Positions 8,364 through 17,265 of a stretch of 48,556 nt of DNA are shown one piece after another. The stretch lies in contig JAPOSW010000109.1 of assembly GCA_026709505.1 (NCBI GenBank), forward strand, positions 1-48,556, in the 5' to 3' direction. This DNA comes from Gammaproteobacteria bacterium. Its GTDB lineage: Bacteria > Pseudomonadota > Gammaproteobacteria > Arenicellales > Poriferihabitantaceae. The notes under the pieces are model-generated. The model was not told the DNA's origin, made no database searches, and saw nothing but the letters and a program-made list of their open reading frames with translations. Position 1 is the first letter of the stretch. Every line of letters starts with the position of its first letter. The position numbers and the translations under genes are program-made.

Positions 8364-9641
8364 ATGACCATCTTCCGTCCTGCCGACAGCGGTCATGCAG
8401 TTCTTTCAGACCATGATTCATTCGTCAATGGCCCCCCGCACAACACTTTCGCTCGAATGCGCCGAGAGGATCCCCTGGCTCGCTGTGACGGAGGCGAATA
8501 CAAGGATTACTGGTCTCTCACGCGATATCAGGACATCATGACCTATAACCGGAACTTCGAACTGCTAAGCTCAGCGCGCGGCATTCGTCTAGAAGACCAG
8601 AACTACGAGGAATATCTGGCACGACGTACCTTCCAGGAAACCGACCCACCCGAACACACGCGTGTGCGCATGCTTGTGGGCAAGGCCTTTTCCAGGCCGG
8701 TCATAGCAGAATACGAGAAAACAATTCGTGACTTGTGTTGTGAAATTCTGGACAGGGCACTGTCTCTGGGTGAATTCGATGGGGTCAAGGAAGTCGCGCG
8801 ACAGCTTCCGATGCGCATGCTCGGGCAAATCATCGGAGTGCCGGATGAAGATCTGGACTGGCTAGTGACCAAGGGAGACGAGCTCATCGCATCCTTCGAT
8901 CCCGAATATGCCAGTCCTCTCGTCGAAGGCGACGATAGCGACGAGTACCGGCTCTTGCCATTTCGCTCTCCGGCCAGCATCGAACTTTACGACTACGCCA
9001 AACAATTGATCGAAAACAAGGCCGCAAGAAACGACAAGAGCGGCGTACTGAGCTTGATCACCCAGCCCAATGAAAATGGCGAAGTGATCAGCGATACCGA
9101 GTTTCGCAATTTCTTTTGCCTCATTGTTTCGGCAGGAAATGATACGACTCGCTACACGATATCGGCCGCATTGCATGCATTGGCGAACCAGCCGGAATTG
9201 CTGGAGCAATTGCAGCAGGCTGACGAAAAATCATTCAATATTGCTACCGAGGAAATGCTCCGCTGGGCCTCTCCGACCATGCACTTTCGCCGGACGGCGA
9301 TGCGTGATTTCGAATTGCATGGAAAGCGAGTGAAAGAGGGCGACAAGGTCCTGCTCTGGTTCGTTTCTGGCAACCGTGATGACGAGCAGTTCGCGAACCC
9401 ATTCAATATCAATCTGGACCGCAACCCCAATCGACACATGGCATTTGGTCAAGGCGGACCTCATGTTTGTCTTGGCATGTGGCTGGCCAGGCTGGAGGTA
9501 CGCTTGCTGTTGCAGACCTTGGCAGAGCGAGTGAAGTCGATCAGGCAAGTCGGAAAGCATGAATTTCTGCGTTCCAATTTTGTTGGTGGAATCAAGAAGC
9601 TTCCACTGGCTGTCGAATTGAAAGCAAGTCAAGTTTGCTGA
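8364..9641 (+). CDS. Cytochrome P450 monooxygenase
   Basis: A complete 425-residue soluble bacterial P450. The oxygen-binding I-helix motif reads SAGNDTTR, the K-helix ExxR is E-M-L-R followed by WASPTMHFRRTA, and the heme loop is FGQGGPHVCLG with the heme ligand at Cys369. The early FQETDPPEHTRVRMLV block is also typical of class I P450s. These need a ferredoxin and a reductase, and neither is encoded beside it. The pattern is closest to CYP families acting on terpenoid, steroid or other hydrophobic substrates, though I cannot assign one. It sits 69 bases upstream of the hpaE-like gene on the same strand, so it is probably co-transcribed with the ring-cleavage pathway and may prepare its substrate. 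Confidence 0.93.
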   Translation: MTIFRPADSGHAVLSDHDSFVNGPPHNTFARMRREDPLARCDGGEYKDYWSLTRYQDIMTYNRNFELLSSARGIRLEDQNYEEYLARRTFQETDPPEHTRVRMLVGKAFSRPVIAEYEKTIRDLCCEILDRALSLGEFDGVKEVARQLPMRMLGQIIGVPDEDLDWLVTKGDELIASFDPEYASPLVEGDDSDEYRLLPFRSPASIELYDYAKQLIENKAARNDKSGVLSLITQPNENGEVISDTEFRNFFCLIVSAGNDTTRYTISAALHALANQPELLEQLQQADEKSFNIATEEMLRWASPTMHFRRTAMRDFELHGKRVKEGDKVLLWFVSGNRDDEQFANPFNINLDRNPNRHMAFGQGGPHVCLGMWLARLEVRLLLQTLAERVKSIRQVGKHEFLRSNFVGGIKKLPLAVELKASQVC

Positions 9642-9710
9642 TGAAAACACGCTATGCCCGACTATTTTTCCCGGTAAGGCCTTATTGCAACTCTAACTGG
9701 AAAACCAAGC

Positions 9711-11186
9711 ATGAATAAAACAGTCCAGGACCGGCATGTCGAGATAGAAGGTATTCCAGTTCGTACCGATCACTTTATTGGCGGTGAGCGAATTGCATCG
9801 CCGACGACATTCGAGGTCCGCTCTCCGCTTGACTGGAGCTGGAAACTGGCAGATGTATCCCGGGGGGATGCCAGCACTGCTGCCAGGGCAGTCGAAGCTG
9901 CGCAGCAGGGTTTTGAAACCTGGTCACGCATGTCGCCTCCGGAGCGCGGCAGGATCATGAATAACCTGGCCGATAGCATTGATGCCAATATCGAAAAAAT
10001 TGCCACTATTGAATGTCTCGACATGGCGATGTTGCTGGATAGCCTCAGAAAACGCGTCATTCCGCGTGCGGCTAGGAATTTCCGCGCCTATGCAGACCTT
10101 GCTGCCGAGTATCAGGAACGCACTTGGTGCTCGAATGGCACCCACAACACGGTCATTCGGATGCCCGCAGGCCCTGCGGTCGTCATCACCCCCTGGAATG
10201 CACCATTCATGCTGTCAACCTGGAAGTGCGCACCGGCACTCGCGGCAGGCAATTCGGTCATTCTCAAACCAGCCGAATGGTCGCCATTGTCGTTAAGCCT
10301 GCTCGCTGACTGGATCAATGATGCTGGCTTTCCTCCCGGAACCTTTAACATTGTGCAGGGAATTGGCGGCGAATTGGGGCAAAGCCTGACGGGTGACCCG
10401 AGGGTTAAGCGTATTTCGTTTACCGGTTCGCCGGAAACCGCACGTCATATCGGCCATGCGGCAGCGGAAAACATTGTTCCATTCACGGCGGAATTGGGAG
10501 GCAAGGGCGCGTTAGCGGTATTTGCCGATGCCGACATTGATGCCGCCGCGCAGAAGGCTTCCAGCCAGTTCCATGACTCCGGCCAGGTATGCCTGGCTGG
10601 AACCCGCATTCTGGTTGAGGAAAGCATTCGCGATGATTTCCTGGAAAAATTCACGATGTACACCGGGAAACAGGTACAGGGCGATAGCCGGGATATGGCA
10701 ACCACGCTGTCGCCGGCAATACACCCGGATCATCTCGAGAAAGTGGAAGCATTTGTCAACAGTGCGCGAAAAAATGGTGACAAGATCATTTTCGGGGGGC
10801 GGCGCTGGAAACAGGATGGACTGTGGTACGAGCCCACTTTGATCGAGCCGAAATCGAACGATTCTGAAGTGGTGCAGCGTGAAATCTTCGGTCCGGTACT
10901 GACTGTTCAGACATTTGTCGATGAAGCCGAGTCGATCAGCCTCGCCAACTCGACAGCTTATGGCCTTTCCGGAATGGTTTATACCCGCGATGCTGCAAAA
11001 GCAGAGCGCATCGGTCGCGCGATTCGTGCCGGCACGGTCTGGGTGAATACTTTCCTGGTTCGCGACCTGACTGCACCATTCGGAGGAATGGGCATCAGTG
11101 GCATTGGCCGTGAAGGCGGCCATTATGCGCTGGAATTTCATTCAGACCTGAAAACTCTGCAGATTCTTGAGGGCAGTGTTGCCTAG
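9711..11186 (+). CDS. hpaE: Aldehyde dehydrogenase, 5-carboxymethyl-2-hydroxymuconate semialdehyde dehydrogenase type
   Basis: A 491-residue NAD(P)-dependent aldehyde dehydrogenase of normal length. The nucleotide fold shows ITPWNAPFMLSTWK, FTGSPET and the catalytic Glu261 in ELGGKG; the nucleophile is Cys294 in SGQVCLAGTR. The C-terminal EIFGPVLTVQTF and YGLSGMVYTRD blocks are intact. HpaE oxidises the semialdehyde formed by HpaD to the dicarboxylic acid. I assign that role because hpaD, hpaG, hpaH and hpaI homologues surround it. By sequence alone it could also be a betaine- or aminomuconate-type aldehyde dehydrogenase. It ends convergent with hpaG. Confidence 0.8.
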   Translation: MNKTVQDRHVEIEGIPVRTDHFIGGERIASPTTFEVRSPLDWSWKLADVSRGDASTAARAVEAAQQGFETWSRMSPPERGRIMNNLADSIDANIEKIATIECLDMAMLLDSLRKRVIPRAARNFRAYADLAAEYQERTWCSNGTHNTVIRMPAGPAVVITPWNAPFMLSTWKCAPALAAGNSVILKPAEWSPLSLSLLADWINDAGFPPGTFNIVQGIGGELGQSLTGDPRVKRISFTGSPETARHIGHAAAENIVPFTAELGGKGALAVFADADIDAAAQKASSQFHDSGQVCLAGTRILVEESIRDDFLEKFTMYTGKQVQGDSRDMATTLSPAIHPDHLEKVEAFVNSARKNGDKIIFGGRRWKQDGLWYEPTLIEPKSNDSEVVQREIFGPVLTVQTFVDEAESISLANSTAYGLSGMVYTRDAAKAERIGRAIRAGTVWVNTFLVRDLTAPFGGMGISGIGREGGHYALEFHSDLKTLQILEGSVA

Positions 11187-11308
11187 CCTCGACATCAGTG
11201 CCGGCAGTTGCGAAAGAGGGTTGCAGGCCCTGACCGGATAGTCAACCGGTAACAGAGAGATCATTTGCCCCTGTCGCTCAAACCGGGCAACCTCATTTGA
11301 TTGCCGGA

Positions 11309-12193
11309 CTATTTTTCATCGAGCGTGCTTTTGTAAAATGCGGTGCCCTGACCGCCAGCGGACCGCCTGCCGCGAAATTCCCAGTCTCCCCCCTTCGCAG
11401 TTGAAATGACTTCTTCCGACTCGCTCGGCTGAGCTCCAATATCATCACGAACCGGGGCTGGTCCCTCCACGATCCTGTTTGCCAGCTTGCCAAGACCCTC
11501 CACTTCCACTTCAACCACGTCGCCGGGGTATACCGTGCGACTCATTGCGGGCGTACCGGACAGCAGCAAATCGCCAGGTTCCAGAGTGATATTGCGGGCA
11601 ATGTCGGCAACCAGATAGTGCATGTCCCATTCCATTTCATCGGTGTTTCCGTCTTGCATCACCTTGCCGTTGACGATAGTCCTGATCTGCTTGCCCTGAA
11701 AATCCCAGTCCGTTACCAGACCCGGCCCGGCCGGGCAAAGGGTATCCGAACCCTTGACTCTCAACATCGAGCCTGCATCGGTATCCCGGAAATCATGCAG
11801 GCCGTAATCATTGGCAATCGTATACCCGGCGATATAGTCTCCCGCTTCAGCCCGGCTGATGTTGCGGCAGTGCCTGCCGATAACAATCGCGATTTCGCCT
11901 TCGTAGTTAAGCCACTTGCAACGCTCCGGCCTGACCACATCGGCCTTGTGGCCACACAGCGCAGTTACCGGCTTGTGAAAATATGTCGGGGCTTTTGGCA
12001 GCACTGTCATGAATTCTTCCACCCGGCTTCTGTAGTTCAGGTGGACGCAGATAATTTTCCTGGGTTCTGTCGGCGGCAAGTGGATGGCTTCATCTGCTGG
12101 AATCGCCCGGCCATCTCTGGAAATCAAATCTTTTCCGGTAACTGTGACTTCGGTTGCGTAGCCGTCAAGCAGTATTCTTCTGGTTTCAGTCAT
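11309..12193 (-). CDS. hpaG: Fumarylacetoacetate hydrolase-family enzyme, HpaG-type isomerase/decarboxylase
   Basis: A 294-residue protein with the FAH fold. The metal-binding Glu residues lie in the YEGEIAIVIGR block, and the later VKGSDTLCPAGPGLVT and LLLSGTPAMSR blocks are diagnostic. HpaG decarboxylates 5-oxo-pent-3-ene-1,2,5-tricarboxylate and isomerises the product to the substrate of HpaH. The usual HpaG domain ends near EGLGKLANRIV. Here about 45 extra residues follow, rich in Ser, Gly and charge, which is unusual. It is transcribed away from hpaH, unlike the linear hpa operon of enterics. Other FAH-family activities cannot be excluded. Confidence 0.78.
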   Translation of the reverse strand: MTETRRILLDGYATEVTVTGKDLISRDGRAIPADEAIHLPPTEPRKIICVHLNYRSRVEEFMTVLPKAPTYFHKPVTALCGHKADVVRPERCKWLNYEGEIAIVIGRHCRNISRAEAGDYIAGYTIANDYGLHDFRDTDAGSMLRVKGSDTLCPAGPGLVTDWDFQGKQIRTIVNGKVMQDGNTDEMEWDMHYLVADIARNITLEPGDLLLSGTPAMSRTVYPGDVVEVEVEGLGKLANRIVEGPAPVRDDIGAQPSESEEVISTAKGGDWEFRGRRSAGGQGTAFYKSTLDEK

Positions 12194-12209
12194 GACTAAA
12201 AATACATTG

Positions 12210-12237
12210 TTGGATTCTAAAAGTGATATGCTATCTT
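12210..12237 (+). promoter_or_regulatory. Possible sigma-70 promoter in the hpaG/hpaH divergent spacer
   Basis: TTGGAT at 12210-12215 and TATCTT at 12232-12237 are separated by 16 bases, pointing toward hpaH. The 212-base spacer must hold promoters for both genes. The match is moderate and the distance to the hpaH start (about 170 bases) is long. Confidence 0.3.
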
Positions 12238-12405
12238 ACACTGAGTGGCGCCCTTGGAATGACGGGTCGATTGAACCTCTTGAGACACTCGTTAATGCAC
12301 CAGCATTTTCCCCTTGATTAAGTCGAGTTGATGAATCTGCACCCCGTGGCAGGAAGTGTTTTCACCAAGGCCAGCGGGCCAAATTGAAACTGTATCAGGA
12401 ACCCG

Positions 12406-13206
12406 ATGATAGATTCCGAGATTAAAAGGGTAGCGGAGCGCTTGCATGAAGCGGAGGCAAGAGCAGAGCGCATCAAGCAGACTTCTCTGGAGTATCCCCA
12501 AATTACCATTGAGGATGCCTACGCTATCCAGAGAGAATGGTGCAAGATCAAAATCTCCGAAGGCCAGATGATCAAGGGCCATAAAATCGGGCTTACTTCG
12601 CGCGCGATGCAAAAACAGGCAGAGATAGACGAGCCCGATTTCGGTGCGCTGTTTGACAAAATGTTCTTCGAAGCCGGCAGCGAAATTGAATGCCAAAAGC
12701 TTTTGACGCCGATGGTGGAAGTCGAATTGGCTTTTATTCTTGGAGACAGGCTTGAAGGGGATGAGGTAACAGTCTTCGATGTGATAGAAGCCACCCGTTT
12801 CGTTACACCTGCGCTTGAAATCATTGACTTTCGCAACAACGGCACCGATCCGGGACAGCATCAGTCTCGAACTGTAATGGATACGATTGCCGACAATGCC
12901 GCCAATGCAGGCGTCATACTTGGCGGACGTGCCGTGCGCCCTATGGACTTGGATTTGCGATGGGTTTCGGCACTGCTATACAAAAACGGAATTATCGAGG
13001 AAACCGGCGTGGCTGCCGGGGTCCTCAACAACCCGGTCAACGGCATCGTCTGGCTGGCAAAAAAGCTGGCGCCGTTCGACATTGCGCTAGAACCTGACCA
13101 AGTTGTTCTTGCCGGTTCCTTTACGCGACCAGTGCCTGTTGCTCCCGGCGATTCCATTCATGGTGACTTTGGCAGTCTTGGGTCAATCACCTGCAGGTTT
13201 TGCTAG
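12406..13206 (+). CDS. hpaH: 2-oxo-hept-4-ene-1,7-dioate hydratase (HpaH type)
   Basis: A 266-residue hydratase of normal length for the HpaH/MhpD/XylJ family, which adds water to 2-oxo-4-enoates with a divalent metal. Visible family blocks are IKGHKIGLTSRAMQKQ, the PMVEVELAFILG metal-binding region with two Glu residues, and WLAKKLAPFDIALEPDQVVLAGSFTRPV. The EPDFGALFDKMFF stretch matches HpaH better than MhpD. It is followed after only 2 bases by hpaI, the next enzyme in the route, which strongly supports the assignment. Confidence 0.9.
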   Translation: MIDSEIKRVAERLHEAEARAERIKQTSLEYPQITIEDAYAIQREWCKIKISEGQMIKGHKIGLTSRAMQKQAEIDEPDFGALFDKMFFEAGSEIECQKLLTPMVEVELAFILGDRLEGDEVTVFDVIEATRFVTPALEIIDFRNNGTDPGQHQSRTVMDTIADNAANAGVILGGRAVRPMDLDLRWVSALLYKNGIIEETGVAAGVLNNPVNGIVWLAKKLAPFDIALEPDQVVLAGSFTRPVPVAPGDSIHGDFGSLGSITCRFC

Positions 13207-13208
13207 GC

Positions 13209-13994
13209 ATGAAGGTGCCCTCCAACCCCTTGAAAGCCGCGCTCGTTGACAATCGGGTTCAGTTCGGCTACTGGCTGGCACTGGCAAACCCTTACTCGGC
13301 CGAAGTCTGCGCCACTGCAGGCTTCGATTGGCTGATGATCGATGGCGAGCATGCGCCAAACGACATTCCTTCGATTTTGGCGCAACTACAGGCAGTGGCC
13401 GCTTACCCCTCGCAACCCGTGGTACGGCCAGCAGAGGGGACTCTGGCCAACGTCAAGCAACTGCTGGACATTGGAGCGCATAACCTTCTCATACCCATGG
13501 TCGAGACCGCTGATCAGGCAAGAGAAATGGTCCGTGCAACGCGCTACCCACCCGATGGATCCCGAGGCGTCGGGGCAGCCATTGCTCGGTCATCGCGCTG
13601 GCTTGCCATTGACAACTATGATTTTGACGTTCATGACCAGATTTGCCTGTTGCTGCAGATAGAATCCCGCACAGGGCTGGAGAATCTCGACCGGATTCTT
13701 GAGATCGATGGATATGACGGCATTTTTATCGGCCCCGCAGACTTGGCGGCATCACTAGATTATCTGGGTAACAGCAGACATCCGGATGTGCAATCTGAAA
13801 TCAGCACGGCAATTGCGAAGATCAGGCAGGCAAACAAGGCTGCAGGCATACTCAGCACCGAAGATGATATGATTCAGGCCTACCTGGATATGGGAGTTGT
13901 ATTTATCGCCGTTGGCGTGGACACCATAACTTTGGCAAGCGCTGCACGAGCGCTGGCGAACCAGTACCGAAAAACAGCACCAGAACAGAATTAG
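13209..13994 (+). CDS. hpaI: 4-hydroxy-2-oxoheptanedioate aldolase (HpaI type)
   Basis: A 261-residue class II aldolase of the HpcH/HpaI family that cleaves 4-hydroxy-2-oxoheptanedioate to pyruvate and succinate semialdehyde. The catalytic and metal-binding pattern is intact: WLMIDGEHAPND, then PVVRPAEG with the substrate-binding Arg, NLLIPMVETADQAR with the metal Glu, RGVGAAIARSSRW, and IESRTGLENLD plus FIGPADLAASLDYLGN. The ATG at 13209 lies 2 bases after the hpaH stop; an upstream TTG at 13200 would overlap it and is less likely. It is the final pathway step and is followed by a good terminator. Confidence 0.93.
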   Translation: MKVPSNPLKAALVDNRVQFGYWLALANPYSAEVCATAGFDWLMIDGEHAPNDIPSILAQLQAVAAYPSQPVVRPAEGTLANVKQLLDIGAHNLLIPMVETADQAREMVRATRYPPDGSRGVGAAIARSSRWLAIDNYDFDVHDQICLLLQIESRTGLENLDRILEIDGYDGIFIGPADLAASLDYLGNSRHPDVQSEISTAIAKIRQANKAAGILSTEDDMIQAYLDMGVVFIAVGVDTITLASAARALANQYRKTAPEQN

Positions 13995-13997
13995 TGC

Positions 13998-14028
13998 AAG
14001 GGCAGCTTTCCTGTCCTTTCTATTTGTT
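13998..14028 (+). terminator. Rho-independent terminator after hpaI
   Basis: The 8-base arms AAGGGCAG (13998-14005) and CTGTCCTT (14011-14018) pair with one G-T wobble around a 5-base loop, followed by the T-rich run TCTATTTGTT. It lies 3 bases after the hpaI stop codon. Confidence 0.6.
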
Positions 14029-14153
14029 CATGTTGGGTTTTTGGCCTGCTGAATTTTCAAGGCCGTGACCGGGTTGATGACAAAATGTGGAATTCGAATG
14101 TCCGCACAATGATGCTTTCGCGTTTCCCACAATGAATGAGAGGATCAATACAC

Positions 14154-15443
14154 ATGTTGGATGACTTCAAGCGAATCCGGGTACTGTCTGCCGATCACCT
14201 GAATCTGGCGCGTGGCAAATACGTTCCCTCCGGATTAGCGAAAAAAGGGGAAATGAACGCCTGTGTTGGCATCTATGCCTGCGATTACAAGCGAGATCTT
14301 GTTGACGCTCCCGGGGGAGGAATGGATACAGGTCTTCCCGACTTGATGGCAATCTATGATATCCATGACATTCGGCCCGGCTGGGAAAAGGACACAGGAG
14401 TGGTTGTTGCGGATTTATACAGTGACGGCAAGCCGTTGCCGCTCTGTGGACGGACCCTGCTGAAGAAAAGCCTTGCTGACTGGAAGGCACAGGGTTTTCA
14501 TGTCAACATTGGCATCGAACTGGAGGCTTATGTTTTTCAGCGAGGCGATGATGGGAAATGGATGCCGTATGACACGCCTGGCGCCTATGTGTATGGCACT
14601 GGCCCAAGTGTAGACCCGGAAGGATTGATGGATGATGTCTGGGAAAGCGCTGAGAAACTGGGCTTTCCGATCGAGGCCATCAATTCCGAATTTGACTGGC
14701 CGCAGTTTGAGTTTACTCTTGAATATGCTGATGCACTTAAGGCACTGGACAATCTGTTTCTGTTTCGCCTGATGTCCAAGGAGCTGCTGATCAAGCGTGG
14801 CTATCTATTCAGCTATATGCCGAAGCCTCTTTCGGACCGGGGCGGCAGCGGAATGCACATAAACATTAGTCTGGCGGACGAGCAGGGAAACAATATGCTG
14901 GATGACCCAAGCAAGAATGACGGCCTCTCCGACATGGTCAAGCCAATGATTGCCGGGCTTGTCAGGCATCATGTCTCGTTGGCAGCTCTGATGTGCCCCA
15001 CGGTCAACTCCTACAAACGACTGCGGCCGTCAAACATATGCGGATATGCAGCCAACTGGGGTTACGACCATCGTTGTGCCACGACGCGCATTCCCCTTGA
15101 ACGAGGCAGGCAAACCCGAATCGAGCACCGGCTTGCCGATTGTGCCGCAAATCCTTACATTGCAACAGCGGCAGCGCTGCAAGCTTGCCTGCTTGGTTAC
15201 AGGAACAAGTACCCAGTACCAGAGCCCGAGCCAAGTGAGGGCTTTGCTGGACCCTCAACAGACATTGTCATACCGGATACGATGGGTGAGGGACTTCAAG
15301 CACTTGAGGCTGATACCGAACTCACGGAGGCCATAGGGCAACCCATGGTCGATCATTATCTGGCGATCAAGCGCAAGGAATGGAATGATTATCTTGATCA
15401 CACCACCGACTGGGAGATTGATACTTATCTGGAGTTTATCTAA
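14154..15443 (+). CDS. Glutamine synthetase-family ligase (gamma-glutamyl amide ligase)
   Basis: A 429-residue GS-fold protein. The catalytic-domain blocks are present: NIGIELEAYVF (metal Glu), EFDWPQFEFTLEYADAL, the His loop GGSGMHINISL, and NSYKRLRPSNICGYAANWGYDHRCATTRIP with IEHRLADCAANPY. The N-terminal beta-grasp is short and divergent, as in PuuA-type and other catabolic GS relatives that glutamylate amines rather than ammonia. The ATG at 14154 has GAGAGGA 9 bases upstream; the in-frame ATG at 14136 overlaps that site. It comes 126 bases after the hpaI terminator, so it probably has its own promoter. The amine substrate is unknown. Confidence 0.85.
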   Translation: MLDDFKRIRVLSADHLNLARGKYVPSGLAKKGEMNACVGIYACDYKRDLVDAPGGGMDTGLPDLMAIYDIHDIRPGWEKDTGVVVADLYSDGKPLPLCGRTLLKKSLADWKAQGFHVNIGIELEAYVFQRGDDGKWMPYDTPGAYVYGTGPSVDPEGLMDDVWESAEKLGFPIEAINSEFDWPQFEFTLEYADALKALDNLFLFRLMSKELLIKRGYLFSYMPKPLSDRGGSGMHINISLADEQGNNMLDDPSKNDGLSDMVKPMIAGLVRHHVSLAALMCPTVNSYKRLRPSNICGYAANWGYDHRCATTRIPLERGRQTRIEHRLADCAANPYIATAAALQACLLGYRNKYPVPEPEPSEGFAGPSTDIVIPDTMGEGLQALEADTELTEAIGQPMVDHYLAIKRKEWNDYLDHTTDWEIDTYLEFI

Positions 15444-15930
15444 TGCTATTAAGTTGTTATGGCTTGGTTACTGTGCATTTGCGAATTACAGGGTGGACAT
15501 AACATGTCCCATGACGGTACTGAAAGATAAAATACTGTAAAGACTAAATCATGGGGTTTCTCTCCCGATAGTCCAACAGCACACTACCCAGCTTCTTCTG
15601 CGACTGCCTGATTCATGGCAGAAAATGCTCCTGCCAGCTCGTTCCCCTTTAGCTGTAGAAAATGAATGCATAATGGGATGATTTGTGTCAACGCCAATTA
15701 TGAATTTCCGTTGCGTCAAGCAGTCTGTACGCATCAGCCACTCGAAAGCGGAAAATTCAAGGTTGCTCGATATTGATTCTTTCAACAGTGTCCTCAGCAA
15801 GGACATTGACTTCAGGCATCCATGTCACACCCATTCAAGAAGATTGTATTATTATGGAAAGCCAGTTACAGGATGGTTCAAGCCTTTCGTGAGAAACGGT
15901 AAACATGATGAAATGACAGGATTTTCAGAC

Positions 15931-17265
15931 ATGATAATTCACGGCATATGCCAGATCTTCAGGTCGTGGAGGCAGCCAGGCTTTGCTTTTTGGAACTTGG
16001 AGGAAAAAAGCCCTGGGCTCCCAGGCTTGCCAATCGCAATCCTGACCCTGATGATAAGCGGAACTGCCATCCCTCAGACAAGCAAGACTCTGACTCTCGA
16101 AAGCTGGCGGAGCGCCGATCGAATGGCATGGGAGGAGATTATCATTCCGGCATTCGAGGCTTCCCATCCCAGTATCTCTCTGGAATTCAGACCAACCGAA
16201 CCAACACGCTATGACGCAGAAATCGCATACAGACTCGAAACCCAGACGGCTGGCGACCTGATTACCTGCCGTCCATTTGACCAATCGCTGGCTCTGTATG
16301 AGGCTGGATACTTCACCGATATCGGGAATCTTTCTGGCATGGAGCATTTTTCATCCGTTGCCAAGTCCTCCTGGCAGACCGATGATGGGACAACGACATA
16401 TTGCGTTCCGGTTGCTTCGGTAATTCATGGCTTTATCTACAATCGTGAAATATTCAAGCAGCTTGGTCTCGACTCGCCTATAACAGAAGACGAGTTTTTT
16501 GCAGTGCTTGAAAGGATTCGCACTGACGGACGATGGATTCCGATGGCGATGGGTCTTGCTTCTCGATGGCCGGCCGCAACCATGGGCTATAACAATATTG
16601 GTCCAACCTATTGGAGAGGAGAAAAAGGTCGTCTGGCCCTGATCAAGGGACGGCAAAAGCTTGACGATGAACCCTGGGTGGCGCCTTATCGGACTTTATC
16701 CAGGTGGCGTCAGTATCTTGGCGAGGGGTATGCGAATCGATCTTACCGGGAAAGCCAGGCCCTGTTTACTCGTGGGCGAGCAGCCATATACCCTGCCGGC
16801 AGCTGGGAGATCGCAGGGTTCAATGCAGAGGTTGAGTTCGAGATGGGTGCATTTCCTCCCCCGGTACGGAAAGCCGGAGATGAGTGCTATATCTCCGATC
16901 ATTTTGACATGGGAATTGGCCTGAATTCCGGCAGTCGCAATGAAGCGGCTGCATTGAGGTTCCTGGAATGGCTTGCTACGGAGGAATTTGCTACTCTGTA
17001 CGTTCGTGCACTCCCCGGATTCTATCCGCTTTCCAGCCATGAGGTGACATCAGTCGACCCTGTTGCCAACAAGTTCCTATCCTGGCGCAGGAATTGTCAT
17101 CAGACGATTCGTTATGCTGCGCAGTATCTTTCACGCAGCACGCCTGATCTGGAGCAGGAGAGCTGGGATGCGGCTGTCAGGGCCATTGCAGGCAAAGCAA
17201 AGCCGGAAGATATCGGTGCCCAACTTCAGTGCACTCTGGACCTCTGGTATCAGCCTGGGCAATAA
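15931..17265 (+). CDS. Orphan ABC-type extracellular solute-binding protein (family 1)
   Basis: A sugar-type binding protein of about 444 residues from the ATG at 15931, which has AGGA 9 bases upstream. The hydrophobic export segment GLPGLPIAILTLMISGTAIPQ is preceded by an unusually long basic leader. The frame is open back to 15685, but that part has no homology pattern. Mature features include TLTLESWRSADRMAWEEIIIPAFEASHP, AGYFTDIGNLSG, PVASVIHGFIYNREIFKQLG and YPAGSWEIAGFN, all characteristic of carbohydrate-binding family 1 proteins. No permease or ATPase genes accompany it, so it either works with a transporter elsewhere or is the relic of a lost operon. The start is uncertain. Confidence 0.75.
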   Translation: MIIHGICQIFRSWRQPGFAFWNLEEKSPGLPGLPIAILTLMISGTAIPQTSKTLTLESWRSADRMAWEEIIIPAFEASHPSISLEFRPTEPTRYDAEIAYRLETQTAGDLITCRPFDQSLALYEAGYFTDIGNLSGMEHFSSVAKSSWQTDDGTTTYCVPVASVIHGFIYNREIFKQLGLDSPITEDEFFAVLERIRTDGRWIPMAMGLASRWPAATMGYNNIGPTYWRGEKGRLALIKGRQKLDDEPWVAPYRTLSRWRQYLGEGYANRSYRESQALFTRGRAAIYPAGSWEIAGFNAEVEFEMGAFPPPVRKAGDECYISDHFDMGIGLNSGSRNEAAALRFLEWLATEEFATLYVRALPGFYPLSSHEVTSVDPVANKFLSWRRNCHQTIRYAAQYLSRSTPDLEQESWDAAVRAIAGKAKPEDIGAQLQCTLDLWYQPGQ

